Shown piece by piece: positions 34,792 to 42,925 of a DNA stretch of 64,000 nt. The position numbers were made by a program, and so were the translations under genes. The DNA is from Streptomyces sp. YS415 (lineage in GTDB: Bacteria; Actinomycetota; Actinomycetes; Streptomycetales; Streptomycetaceae), in assembly GCF_023544665.1 (NCBI RefSeq), contig NZ_JAMJFL010000005.1, positions 186,001-250,000 of the forward strand, in the 5' to 3' direction. The notes beneath the pieces were generated by a model. That model saw only the letters and a list, made by a program, of their open reading frames with translations, was not told the origin of the DNA and did no database searches. The first letter of the stretch is position 1. Each line of letters starts with the position of its first letter.

Positions 34792-35718
34792 TCAGAGGAC
34801 GGCGACCGGTGCCACCGGGGCCCCCGTCGCGCCGACGAAGGGCTCGGGCGTCGCCGCCAACAGGAAGGCGTACCGCTCCTCTTGTCCACAGGCTGTGGAC
34901 AACTTTTCGAGATTCCAGTTCTGCCCCTGCGGCATCCCCATCTCCACCAGGTGGAGCGCGTGCACGGCCAGCCACAGGTCCTCGATCTCCGGCGGGAAGA
35001 TCTCGAAGGTGAGGGTGTCGTTGGCGACGGCGGCCACATCGCGCGCGTGGAACCACTCCGGCGTGCGGATCGAGAGCCCCGGCGAGGGATGGGCGTAGCC
35101 GTGCCGGTCCCCGGCGAGGTACAGCCCCATCTGCCCCGTGCGGACGAGCACGATGTCGCCGGCTCGCACGCGCGTGCCCGCGAGTTCCTCGGCCGCCTCC
35201 AGGTCCTCGGGCGTCACGGCGTGCGCACCGTCGAGCCGTTCCACGCCACGCGCGCGTGCCACGTCGAGCAGCACCCCGCGCGAGACGACGTGCCGCGCGG
35301 TGGCCATCCCCGCGAACCCGGCGCCGCCGTGCGCGGTGACGGTGCCCGCCGGGCGGCCGTTGTAGAGCCGCCCCGAGTGCGAGACGTGCGGCAGCGCGTC
35401 CCAGTGGGTGCCCGCCTGAAGGCCCATGGTCACCGCGTCGTCGCTGCACGCGACCGTGCCCGGCCCGAAGAGCTCCTGGTTGATCTGCACCATCGCGTGC
35501 AGCGGATTCACCCGCCCGGGGATCATCCCGGTCTGCACGCCGTCCTGGCGCAGCGGCAGCGCGAGCGGGATCCGGCGGCCGGCCCGGACACCGGCCGCGG
35601 CCTCGCGCACGACCTCGTCGGTGATCAGGTTGAGGGTGCCGATCTCGTCGTCGGCTCCCCAACGGCCCCAGTTGTTCACGCGCTTGGCGATCTCGTGGAA
35701 CGCGTCCGGCAGTGACAT
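34792..35718 (-). CDS. Cyclase-family (kynurenine formamidase-like) metal hydrolase
   Basis: 308 residues with the hallmark metal site GLQAGTHWDALPHVSH near residue 102 (xGTHxDxPxH), plus GDIVLVRTGQ and a C-terminal HALHLVEMGMPQGQNWNLEKL. Proteins of this PF04199 family hydrolyse amides or lactones, or cyclise, using a divalent metal. In catabolic clusters they often open lactone or amide rings. Divergent from the SDR gene, with a palindromic operator (site C) between them. Substrate unknown. Confidence 0.85.
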   Translation of the reverse strand: MSLPDAFHEIAKRVNNWGRWGADDEIGTLNLITDEVVREAAAGVRAGRRIPLALPLRQDGVQTGMIPGRVNPLHAMVQINQELFGPGTVACSDDAVTMGLQAGTHWDALPHVSHSGRLYNGRPAGTVTAHGGAGFAGMATARHVVSRGVLLDVARARGVERLDGAHAVTPEDLEAAEELAGTRVRAGDIVLVRTGQMGLYLAGDRHGYAHPSPGLSIRTPEWFHARDVAAVANDTLTFEIFPPEIEDLWLAVHALHLVEMGMPQGQNWNLEKLSTACGQEERYAFLLAATPEPFVGATGAPVAPVAVL

Positions 35719-35765
35719 CGGTCCCTCCCCGGGGCTTGTCTCCGGCTGTCCGGCGGGACATAGAA

Positions 35766-35782
35766 TCTAACGGTCCGTCAGA
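35766..35782. promoter_or_regulatory. CTGACG-N3-CGTCAG operator, site C (one mismatch)
   Basis: TCTAACG-GTC-CGTCAGA has 7-bp arms with one mismatch. It lies 21 bp upstream of the SDR ATG and 47 bp from the cyclase start. Confidence 0.7.
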
Positions 35783-35803
35783 AACCGCGGGAAGGGGCCG
35801 GGC

Positions 35804-36679
35804 ATGGGGAACTTCTTGGCAGGCAAGGTCGTCGCCGTGACCGGTGCCGGGCGGGGGATCGGGCGGGCGGTGGCGCTGGCGGCGGCGGACGAGGGGGCGC
35901 GGGTCGTCGTCAACGACTACGGGGTGGCGGTGGACGGCGGCTCACCGGCGAGCAAGGTCGCCCAGGGCGTCGTCAAGGAGATCGAGGCCGCCGGGGGAGA
36001 GGCGGTCGCGGTGGCCGACGACATCTCCACCATGGCGGGCGGGCAGCGGGTCGTCGACGTGGCCGTGTCGTCGTACGGGCGGATCGACGGGGTCGTGTGC
36101 GTCGCCGGGATCCTGCGCGAGCGGATGCTGTTCAACATGACCGAGGAGGAGTGGGATCCGGTGATCGCCACCCACCTCAAAGGGACGTTCACGGTGTTCC
36201 GCGCGGCCTCCGCGGTGATGCGCGGGCAGCGCTCCGGGACCCTGATCGGATTCACCAGCGGAAATCACCAAGGGTCCTTCTCGCAGGCCAACTACAGCGC
36301 GGCCAAGGGCGGGATCATCTCGCTGGTGCGCAGCGCCGCGCTGGGTCTGCACAAGTACGGCGTGACCGCCAACGCGGTGGCCCCCGTCGCCCGTACGCGC
36401 ATGTCGGCGAAGGTCCCCGCGGAGCTGACGGAGATCGGGGAGCCGGAGGACGTGGCGGCCCTCGTCGTCTATCTGCTGTCGGACCGCGCCAAGGAGCGGT
36501 CCGTCACCGGGCAGGTGTACACGATCGCCGGGTCCAAGGTGGCGGTGTGGGCGCAGCCCAGGGAACTGCGGGCCGCGTACGCCGAGGGCCCCTGGACACC
36601 GGAACGGCTCGCGGACTTCCTGCCCGGGACGGTGGGCGTGGACCCGATGCCGCTGCTCCGGCCGCCGAACACCCCGTAG
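35804..36679 (+). CDS. SDR-family 3-hydroxyacyl-CoA dehydrogenase-like oxidoreductase
   Basis: 291 residues. Rossmann motif TGAGRGIG near residue 14, VNDYG and the VAGILRERMLFNMTEEEWD region of MFE-2-type hydroxyacyl-CoA dehydrogenases, catalytic FTSGNHQ...YSAAKGG (Ser and YxxxK near 147-168). The C-terminal extension past 210 is longer than in FabG. It resembles actinobacterial 17-beta-HSD4-like enzymes (Hsd4A/Rv3502c), which oxidise 3-hydroxyacyl-CoA or steroid hydroxyls with NAD. It is the first gene of a unit with an acyl-CoA dehydrogenase and a Zn-ADH. Confidence 0.87.
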   Translation: MGNFLAGKVVAVTGAGRGIGRAVALAAADEGARVVVNDYGVAVDGGSPASKVAQGVVKEIEAAGGEAVAVADDISTMAGGQRVVDVAVSSYGRIDGVVCVAGILRERMLFNMTEEEWDPVIATHLKGTFTVFRAASAVMRGQRSGTLIGFTSGNHQGSFSQANYSAAKGGIISLVRSAALGLHKYGVTANAVAPVARTRMSAKVPAELTEIGEPEDVAALVVYLLSDRAKERSVTGQVYTIAGSKVAVWAQPRELRAAYAEGPWTPERLADFLPGTVGVDPMPLLRPPNTP

Positions 36680-36703
36680 CCGCCCGGCATCAGGAGGAGA
36701 CCG

Positions 36704-37855
36704 GTGGACTTTGCATTCAGCGCCGAGGACGAGGCGTTCCGCACGGAGGCCGCGGTCTGGCTCCGCGCGCACGCCGACCCCGCCGTGGACCGCCGCGCCT
36801 GGGAGCGCACCCTCGGAGCGGCCGGCTGGATCGGCCTGTCCTGGCCCGGGACGGGGTACGGCAACCGGTCCGCCACGCTCACCCAGCAGGTCGCCTGGGC
36901 CGAGGAGTACGCCCGCTGCGGGGCGCCCCCGCGTTCCGGCCACATCGGGGAGAACCTGCTGGCGCCCACCCTGTTCGCATGCGGCACCGAGGAGCAGAAG
37001 GACCGCTTCCTGCCGCCCATAGCCGCCGGCGCCGAACTGTGGTGCCAGGGGTACAGCGAGCCCGGCGCCGGGTCGGACCTGGCGGCCGTGCGCACCATGG
37101 CCGTGCGGGACGCGCACGGCGGGTACCGCGTCACCGGCCAGAAGATCTGGACGTCACTCGCGCACGAGGCGGACTGGTGCTTCGTGCTGGCCCGTACCGA
37201 GCCCGGCTCCCGGCGCCACCAGGGGCTGAGCTTCCTTCTCGTGCCGATGGACCAGCCCGGCCGCATCGACGTCCGGCCCATCCGGCAGCTGACCGGCACC
37301 AGCGACTTCAACGAGGTCTTCTTCGACGGAGCGCACGCGCGCGTGGAGCACGTCGTCGGCGGCGAGGGCCAGGGCTGGCGGGTGGCGATGCGCCTGCTCG
37401 GGGTCGAGCGCGGGGTGTCCACGCTGGCCCAGCAGATCGGCTTCGCACGGGAGTTGGAGCGGGTCGTCGGGGTCGCGGTGGAGACGGGCGCGGCGGCGGA
37501 CCCGGTCCTGCGGGACCGGCTCGTGCGGTTGTGGGCCGAGCTGCGCACGATGCGCTGGAACGCCCTGCGCACCCTGGGCGGCGGCGGGGACGCGGGCGCC
37601 TCCAGCGTGGCCAAGCTGCTGTGGGCCGGGTGGCACCAGCGGCTCGGGGAGGTGGCCGTCGCGGTGCGGGGCGCCGGGGCGGCGGTCGGGCCGGCCGACT
37701 GGACGCCTTCCGCGCCGTACACCCTCGACCCGCTGCAGCATCTGTTCCTCTTCTCCCGGGCCGACACCATCTACGGCGGCTCGGATCAGGTGCAGCGCAC
37801 GATCATCGCCGAGCGGGTGCTCGGTCTGCCCAGGGAGCCCAAGGGGGTCGTCTGA
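36704..37855 (+). CDS. Acyl-CoA dehydrogenase, alpha-type
   Basis: 383 residues from GTG 5 bp after AGGAGGAGA. WCQGYSEPGAGSDLAAVRTMA lies near residue 115, and the FAD-contacting C-terminal tail (DTIYGGSDQVQRTIIAERVLGLP) is present. Like the dehydrogenase at 31333 it belongs to the alpha-type group that pairs with a degenerate beta subunit. No beta gene adjoins it, so the beta-type gene at 53237 is a possible partner. Its stop overlaps the next ATG by 1 bp. Confidence 0.87.
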   Translation: MDFAFSAEDEAFRTEAAVWLRAHADPAVDRRAWERTLGAAGWIGLSWPGTGYGNRSATLTQQVAWAEEYARCGAPPRSGHIGENLLAPTLFACGTEEQKDRFLPPIAAGAELWCQGYSEPGAGSDLAAVRTMAVRDAHGGYRVTGQKIWTSLAHEADWCFVLARTEPGSRRHQGLSFLLVPMDQPGRIDVRPIRQLTGTSDFNEVFFDGAHARVEHVVGGEGQGWRVAMRLLGVERGVSTLAQQIGFARELERVVGVAVETGAAADPVLRDRLVRLWAELRTMRWNALRTLGGGGDAGASSVAKLLWAGWHQRLGEVAVAVRGAGAAVGPADWTPSAPYTLDPLQHLFLFSRADTIYGGSDQVQRTIIAERVLGLPREPKGVV

Positions 37856-38910
37856 TGCGCGCAGTGCTGTTCGACGGGAAGCGGGCCGAGGTCGTGGACG
37901 ACCTGGAGGTGCGGCAGCCGGGGCCGGGCGAGGTGCTGGTCGCCGTCGCGGCGGCGGGGCTCTGCCACAGCGATCTGTCCGTGGTGGACGGCACCATCCC
38001 CTTCCCCGTTCCGGTGGTGCTCGGCCACGAGGGCGCGGGGGTCGTCGAGGCCGTGGGGGCGGGGGTCGCGCATGTCGTGCCCGGGGACCACGTGGCGCTG
38101 TCCACCCTCGCCAACTGCGGGGCCTGCGCGGACTGCGACCGGGGGCGGCCGACCATGTGCCGGCAGGCGATCGGGCGGCCCGGGCAGCCCTTCCTGCGGG
38201 ACGGGAGCCCGGTGTACCAGTTCGCGTCCAACTCCGCCTTCGCCGAGCGGACGGTGGTCAAGGCCGTACAGGCCGTGCGGATTCCGCGGGAACTGCCGCT
38301 GGTGTCCGCCGCGTTGATCGGGTGCGGGGTGCTGACCGGGGTGGGGGCCGTGCTCAACCGGGCACGGGTGGACCGCGGGGACACGGTGGTGGTGATCGGG
38401 ACCGGGGGAATCGGGCTCAATGTCATCCAGGGCGCGCGGATCGCGGGCGCCCTGCGGATCGTCGCCGTCGACTCCAATCCGGCCAAGGAGGAGATGGCCC
38501 GCCGGTTCGGTGCGACCGACTTCCTGACCTCCGTCGAAGGGGTGCGGGACCTGCTGCCCACGGGCGCCGACCACGCCTTCGAGTGCGTCGGACGCGTCGA
38601 GCTGATCCGCGCGGCCGTCGATCTGCTCGACCGGCACGGCCAGGCCGTCCTCCTCGGCGTGCCCCCGGCCGCCGCCGAGGCGTCCTTCCGCGTCTCCGAC
38701 CTCTACCTGGACAAGTCGATCCTGGGCTGCCGCTACGGCTCCGCACGCCCGCAGCGGGACATCGCGCTCTACGCCGAGCTGTACCGGGCGGGCCGGCTGC
38801 TCCTCGACGAACTGGTCACCCGGACCTACCCGGTCGAGGACTTCGCGAAGGCGGCGGCCGACGCGGAGGAGGGGCGGGTGGCCCGGGCGGTGCTCACGTT
38901 CTCGGCCTGA
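37855..38910 (+). CDS. Zinc-dependent medium-chain alcohol dehydrogenase
   Basis: 351 residues. Catalytic zinc ligands in GLCHSDLSVVDG (Cys near 38) and GHEGAG (His/Glu near 61). Structural zinc loop CGACADCDRGRPTMC near 90. Rossmann motif GTGGIGLNVIQGARIAG near 180. It oxidises an alcohol or S-hydroxymethyl adduct with NAD(P). It is translationally coupled to the upstream acyl-CoA dehydrogenase, so it probably acts on an alcohol intermediate. Its last 85 bp overlap the convergent AraC-family gene. Confidence 0.9.
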   Translation: MRAVLFDGKRAEVVDDLEVRQPGPGEVLVAVAAAGLCHSDLSVVDGTIPFPVPVVLGHEGAGVVEAVGAGVAHVVPGDHVALSTLANCGACADCDRGRPTMCRQAIGRPGQPFLRDGSPVYQFASNSAFAERTVVKAVQAVRIPRELPLVSAALIGCGVLTGVGAVLNRARVDRGDTVVVIGTGGIGLNVIQGARIAGALRIVAVDSNPAKEEMARRFGATDFLTSVEGVRDLLPTGADHAFECVGRVELIRAAVDLLDRHGQAVLLGVPPAAAEASFRVSDLYLDKSILGCRYGSARPQRDIALYAELYRAGRLLLDELVTRTYPVEDFAKAAADAEEGRVARAVLTFSA

Positions 38911-39896
38911 CGGAAGGTCCGCCGGTAGGCCGTCGGCGTCACCCCGAGCGCCGCCTGCACGTGCTGCCGCATCGACTGCGCCGTACCGAAGCCCGCGTCC
39001 CGGGCCACCTGGTCCATGGACAGGCCGGTGGTCTCCAGCAGTTGCCGGGCCCGCTCCACGCGCTGCTGGGTGAGCCACTGGCCGGGGCTGACCCCGACCT
39101 CCTCGCGGAAGCGGCGGGTGAAGGTCCGCACCGACATGGCCTCCCGCGCCGCCATGTCCCTCAGCTGGATCGGCTCGTGCAGCCGGCCCAGCGCCCAGGC
39201 GCGGGCCCCGGTCGTCGTCGCCTGCTGGGGGTCGGGGACCGGGCGGTGGATGTACTGCGCCTGGCCGCCGTCGCGGTGCGGGGGGACGACCGTGCGGCGG
39301 GCGATGTCGTTGGCGACGGCCGTGCCGTGGTCGCGGCGGACCATGTGCAGGCACAGGTCGATGCCGGCGGCGACACCCGCCGAGGTCAGCACGTCGCCGT
39401 CGTCGATGAACAGGACGTCCGGGTCGACGTCGACGGCCGGGAAGAGGCGTTGCAGCTGGTCGGTCTCCGCCCAGTGCGTGGTGGCCCGGCGTCCGTCGAG
39501 ATACCCGGCGGCGGCGAGGACGAAGACGCCGGTGCAGATCGAGGCGAGCCGGATGCCGGGGCGGATGTGGGCGAGCGCCGCGGCCAGCTCCTCGGTGAGC
39601 ACGCCCTGCTCGAAGACCGGGCCGAGTTCGTAGGAGGCCGGGACGATCACCGTGTCGGCGGTGGCCAGGAGTTCGGGGCCGTGCTCGACCATGACGGCGA
39701 AGTCGGCGTCGGTGACGACCGGTCCCGGGGGCCGGACCGAGCAGGTCAGGACCTCGTACAGGTGCCGTCCCCGGGCGTCCTTGGGGCGGCCGAAGATGCG
39801 GTGCGGGATGCCCAGCTCGAAGGGGAGCAGGCCGTCGAGGGCGAGCACGACGACACGGTGGGGCCGGAACTCGGGTGCCTGCGGGCCACGGCTCAT
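38826..39896 (-). CDS. GlxA-type AraC-family transcriptional regulator
   Basis: 356 residues. The N-terminal half is a DJ-1/PfpI-like domain (HRVVVLALDGLLPFELGIPHRIFG, then LASICTGVFVLAAAGYLDGRRATTHW with the Cys at the nucleophile-elbow position). The C-terminal AraC helix-turn-helix pair is clear (AAREAMSVRTFTRRFREEVGVSPGQWL, then LSMDQVARDAGFGTAQSMRQHV). The last 30 residues after TAYRRTFR are extra, encoded opposite the ADH gene. It is divergent from the MFS gene, which it may regulate. Confidence 0.9.
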   Translation of the reverse strand: MSRGPQAPEFRPHRVVVLALDGLLPFELGIPHRIFGRPKDARGRHLYEVLTCSVRPPGPVVTDADFAVMVEHGPELLATADTVIVPASYELGPVFEQGVLTEELAAALAHIRPGIRLASICTGVFVLAAAGYLDGRRATTHWAETDQLQRLFPAVDVDPDVLFIDDGDVLTSAGVAAGIDLCLHMVRRDHGTAVANDIARRTVVPPHRDGGQAQYIHRPVPDPQQATTTGARAWALGRLHEPIQLRDMAAREAMSVRTFTRRFREEVGVSPGQWLTQQRVERARQLLETTGLSMDQVARDAGFGTAQSMRQHVQAALGVTPTAYRRTFRQAENVSTARATRPSSASAAAFAKSSTG

Positions 39897-39934
39897 GGCC
39901 CGATCCTAACGAACGCTGACCTTCGGGCCACTCG

Positions 39935-41275
39935 ATGGGGCTGATCCCGGACGCGATCATCTACGACGTGAACCGGACAACCGAGATCGCGGCCACCGCC
40001 GAGGACATGCCGACCCGCCGCAGGCGCCGCATCCACCGCGCCTGGTTCGTCGCCGCCGTCACCTTCGTGACGATCATCGGCGCGGCCGCCTTCCGTTCCC
40101 TGCCCGGGCTGCTCATCGACCCGCTGCACGAGGAGTTCGGCTGGTCGCGCGGCACGATCAGCGCGGCCGTCTCCGTCAACCTCGCGCTCTACGGGCTGAC
40201 CGCGCCCTTCGCGGCGGCGCTGATGGACCGCTTCGGCATACGCAGGGTCGTGGCGGTCGCGCTGACCGTGATCGCCGTCGGCTCCGGACTGACGTACTGG
40301 ATGACGGCGGCCTGGCAGCTGCTGCTGTGCTGGGGTCTGCTGGTGGGTCTCGGCAGCGGTTCCATGGCGCTGGCCTTCGCGGCGACCGTCACCAACCGCT
40401 GGTTCACCGAGCGGCGCGGACTGGTCACCGGCATCCTCACCGCCGCGTCGGCCTCCGGCCAGCTGATCTTCCTGCCGCTGCTGGCCTGGATGGTCGACGA
40501 GCACGACTGGCGCCCGGCGGCCGTGACGGTGGCGCTGGCGGCTCTCGCGGTCGTCCCCTTCGTCTGGCTGCTGCTGCGCGACCACCCGGCGGACGTCGGC
40601 CTGAAGCCGTACGGCGCCACGGAGTTCGTGCCGAAGCCGCCGCCCGTCACGGGCGCCGCCCGCCGTGCCGTGCGGGTCCTCCTGGACGCGGCCCGCACCG
40701 GCCCCTTCTGGCTGCTCGCCGGCACCTTCGCGATCTGCGGCGCCTCCACCAACGGCCTGATCCAGACCCACTTCGTGCCCGCCGCCCACGACCACCACAT
40801 GCCGGTCCAGGCCGCGGCGTCGCTGCTCGCCATGATCGGGGTGTTCGACGTCATCGGCACGATCGCCTCCGGCTGGTTCACCGATCGCTACGAGGCGCGG
40901 CGGCTGCTGGCGGTCTATTACGCGTTGCGGGGCGTCTCGCTGCTGTTCCTGCCGATGCTGCTGGCGCCGAGCGTGCGGCCGCCGATGGTCTTCTTCATCG
41001 TGTTCTACGGGCTCGACTGGGTGGCCACGGTGCCGCCGACCGTGGCGCTGTGCCGGGAGCACTACGGGGAGGACAGCGCGATCGTCTTCGGGTGGGTGCT
41101 CGCTTCCCACCAGGTGGGGGCGGCGCTGGTGGCCTTCCTGGGCGGGGTGGCCCGGGATGTCTTCGGGTCCTACGACGTGGTCTGGTACGCGTCCGGGGCG
41201 CTGTGCGCGGCGGCCGCGCTGATGGCGCTGGTGATCCGGCGGCGGCCCGGAGGCGCGGTGCCGGCGGTCGCGTGA
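39935..41275 (+). CDS. MFS transporter
   Basis: 446 residues with twelve hydrophobic segments and the MFS loop 2-3 signature LMDRFGIRRVVAVAL near residue 90. The N-terminal 45 residues are Arg-rich (PTRRRRRIHRAW). It starts at ATG 39935, although GTG 39968 is also possible and neither has a strong ribosome-binding site. It resembles the monocarboxylate/oxalate:formate-type (OFA/MCT) subfamily in its LPGLLIDPLHEEFGWSRGTISAAVS stretch. It could import the acid degraded by the surrounding genes. No palindromic operator precedes it. Confidence 0.85.
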   Translation: MGLIPDAIIYDVNRTTEIAATAEDMPTRRRRRIHRAWFVAAVTFVTIIGAAAFRSLPGLLIDPLHEEFGWSRGTISAAVSVNLALYGLTAPFAAALMDRFGIRRVVAVALTVIAVGSGLTYWMTAAWQLLLCWGLLVGLGSGSMALAFAATVTNRWFTERRGLVTGILTAASASGQLIFLPLLAWMVDEHDWRPAAVTVALAALAVVPFVWLLLRDHPADVGLKPYGATEFVPKPPPVTGAARRAVRVLLDAARTGPFWLLAGTFAICGASTNGLIQTHFVPAAHDHHMPVQAAASLLAMIGVFDVIGTIASGWFTDRYEARRLLAVYYALRGVSLLFLPMLLAPSVRPPMVFFIVFYGLDWVATVPPTVALCREHYGEDSAIVFGWVLASHQVGAALVAFLGGVARDVFGSYDVVWYASGALCAAAALMALVIRRRPGGAVPAVA

Positions 41276-41405
41276 CGGGTCCGGGGCGCCCGGGTATCTG
41301 CGGCCCGGAGCCGTGTGCCGGGGGCCCCTTGTTCAGGTGTTCAGGGGAAGCGGCCTCCGTGCCGCAGGGAGGCGGCCGCCATGTCGCAGGGAGGCGGCCG
41401 CCGGG

Positions 41406-42011
41406 TCAGAGGAAGCGGCCTCGGTGGAACAGCAGCGGCGGCGCGTCCTCCTCGGGCGCCCCCAGCGCGTCCACCCGGCCTACCACGATGAGGTGGTCGC
41501 CGCCCGTGTGGACGGCGTGGACCGTGCAGTCGACCCAGGCGAGGGCTCCCGCCAGACGCGGTGAGCCGGACACCGGTGCCGCGTCGTGGGCGACCCCGGC
41601 GAACTTGTCGCCGCCGCTGACCGCGAAGCCGCGGCACAAGTCGCCCTGGTGCGCGCCCAGGACGTTGACGCAGAAGACGCCCGCGCGGGCGATGCGCGGC
41701 CAGGTCGTCGACGCCCGGCCGACCATGAAGGCGACCAGGGGCGGGTCGAGGGAGAGGGCGGAGAAGGACTGGCAGGCGAAACCGGCGGGGGAGGCCTCGC
41801 CGTCGGCGGCCGGTGAGGTGACAACGGTCACCCCGGTCGCGAAGTTCCCGAGCACCCGCCGGAACTCCGCCTGCCCGACCGGCGCCCGCTCGTCCTCGCC
41901 GACACACCGCAACTCCGGCCGCGGCAGCGGCTCCACGCGCGGGGCGTCGGCCGACCTGAGATAGCGGACGGCGGCTGCGGCCATCCCTGCGTGTCCCATC
42001 ACACGGACCAT
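41406..42011 (-). CDS. Flavin reductase family protein (HpaC/HsaB-like)
   Basis: 201 residues from ATG at 42011; ATG 41999 gives 197. Core motifs of the FMN-binding flavin reductase fold: FRRVLGNFATGVTVVTSP, PAGFACQSFSALSLDPPLVAFMVGR, WPRIARAGVFCVNVLG, and GDHLIVVGRVDAL. It supplies reduced flavin to a two-component monooxygenase (as HsaB does for HsaA). No oxygenase partner is adjacent. An operator palindrome ends 3 bp before the start codon and there is no ribosome-binding site, so the transcript may be leaderless. Confidence 0.85.
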   Translation of the reverse strand: MVRVMGHAGMAAAAVRYLRSADAPRVEPLPRPELRCVGEDERAPVGQAEFRRVLGNFATGVTVVTSPAADGEASPAGFACQSFSALSLDPPLVAFMVGRASTTWPRIARAGVFCVNVLGAHQGDLCRGFAVSGGDKFAGVAHDAAPVSGSPRLAGALAWVDCTVHAVHTGGDHLIVVGRVDALGAPEEDAPPLLFHRGRFL

Positions 42012-42013
42012 TA

Positions 42014-42034
42014 GATCTGATGGCCCGTCAGATC
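42014..42034. promoter_or_regulatory. CTGACG-N3-CGTCAG operator, site D (9-bp arms, one mismatch)
   Basis: GATCTGATG-GCC-CGTCAGATC: nine-bp arms with a single mismatch, the longest arms of the set. It lies immediately upstream of the flavin reductase start (42011, minus strand). Confidence 0.75.
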
Positions 42035-42103
42035 GGAAGGTGTGGGGATCCTCGGATCCGGACGCCTTGGGCTTGTGACGCCGGGCCGATCCGAACCGGG
42101 GGG

Positions 42104-42925
42104 TCAGCGCCCCCGGTACACAGGACTTCTCCGCTCGATGAAGCTCGCCACGCCCTCCTGGGCGTCCCGCGTCGTCATGTTGATCTCCTGCGCCGCCGCC
42201 TCCGCCGCGAACGCGGCAGCGCGGTCGCTGTCGAGGGAGGCATTGAGGAGCTGCTTCGTCAGCGCGAGGGCACGGGTGGGGCCGGCCGCCAGGCGCTCCG
42301 CCCAGGCGCGGGCCGTCTTCTCCAGCTCCGCGTCCGGGACGACCCGGTTGACCAGCCCGAGCCGTTCCGCGTCCGCCGCGGTCAGCGCGTCGCCGAAGAA
42401 CATCAGCTCCTTCGCCCGCTGGGGTCCGATCAGCCGGGGCAGGAGATAGGCGCCGCCGCCGTCGGGGACGAGACCCCGGCGGACGAACACCTCGACGAAC
42501 CGGGCCGATTCCGCGGCGAGCACGAGGTCGCAGGCGAAGGCCAGATGCGCGCCGAGGCCCGCCGCCGTGCCGTTCACCGCGGCGATCACGGGTTTCTCGC
42601 AGTCGAGGACGGCGGAGATCAGTCGCTGGGCACCGAGCCGGAGCATGCGGGCCACGTCGCCGGGGATCCGGTCGCCGGTCGTGCCCGCCGCCCGCAGGTC
42701 CGCGCCCGCGCAGAAGCCGCGGCCGGTTCCGGTGAGCACGACCGCTCCGACCGCCGCGTCCGCCGACGCCTCGGCGAGCAGGTCGATGAGGCGTTCTCGC
42801 TGGTCAGGAGTAAGGGCGTTGAGGGTCTCGGGGCGGTTGAGCGTGATGCGGCAGACCCGGTTGTCAGTGGCGTGCGGTACCAATGACTCAACGGCATTTC
42901 CGGGCACACGGGGGGATTCAGTCAT
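42104..42925 (-). CDS. Enoyl-CoA hydratase
   Basis: 273 residues of crotonase fold. The oxyanion-hole stretch FCAGADLRAAG is near residue 72, AAVNGTAAGLGAHLAFACDL near 115, and FVRRGLVPDGGGAYLLPRLIG near 145. The two catalytic glutamates of rat-type hydratase are not both present (the second position reads Asp in VPDGGG), so isomerase or altered hydratase activity is possible. Its ATG lies inside the 3' end of the upstream NDP-forming ligase gene (8-bp overlap), so the two are cotranscribed. Confidence 0.85.
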   Translation of the reverse strand: MTESPRVPGNAVESLVPHATDNRVCRITLNRPETLNALTPDQRERLIDLLAEASADAAVGAVVLTGTGRGFCAGADLRAAGTTGDRIPGDVARMLRLGAQRLISAVLDCEKPVIAAVNGTAAGLGAHLAFACDLVLAAESARFVEVFVRRGLVPDGGGAYLLPRLIGPQRAKELMFFGDALTAADAERLGLVNRVVPDAELEKTARAWAERLAAGPTRALALTKQLLNASLDSDRAAAFAAEAAAQEINMTTRDAQEGVASFIERRSPVYRGR

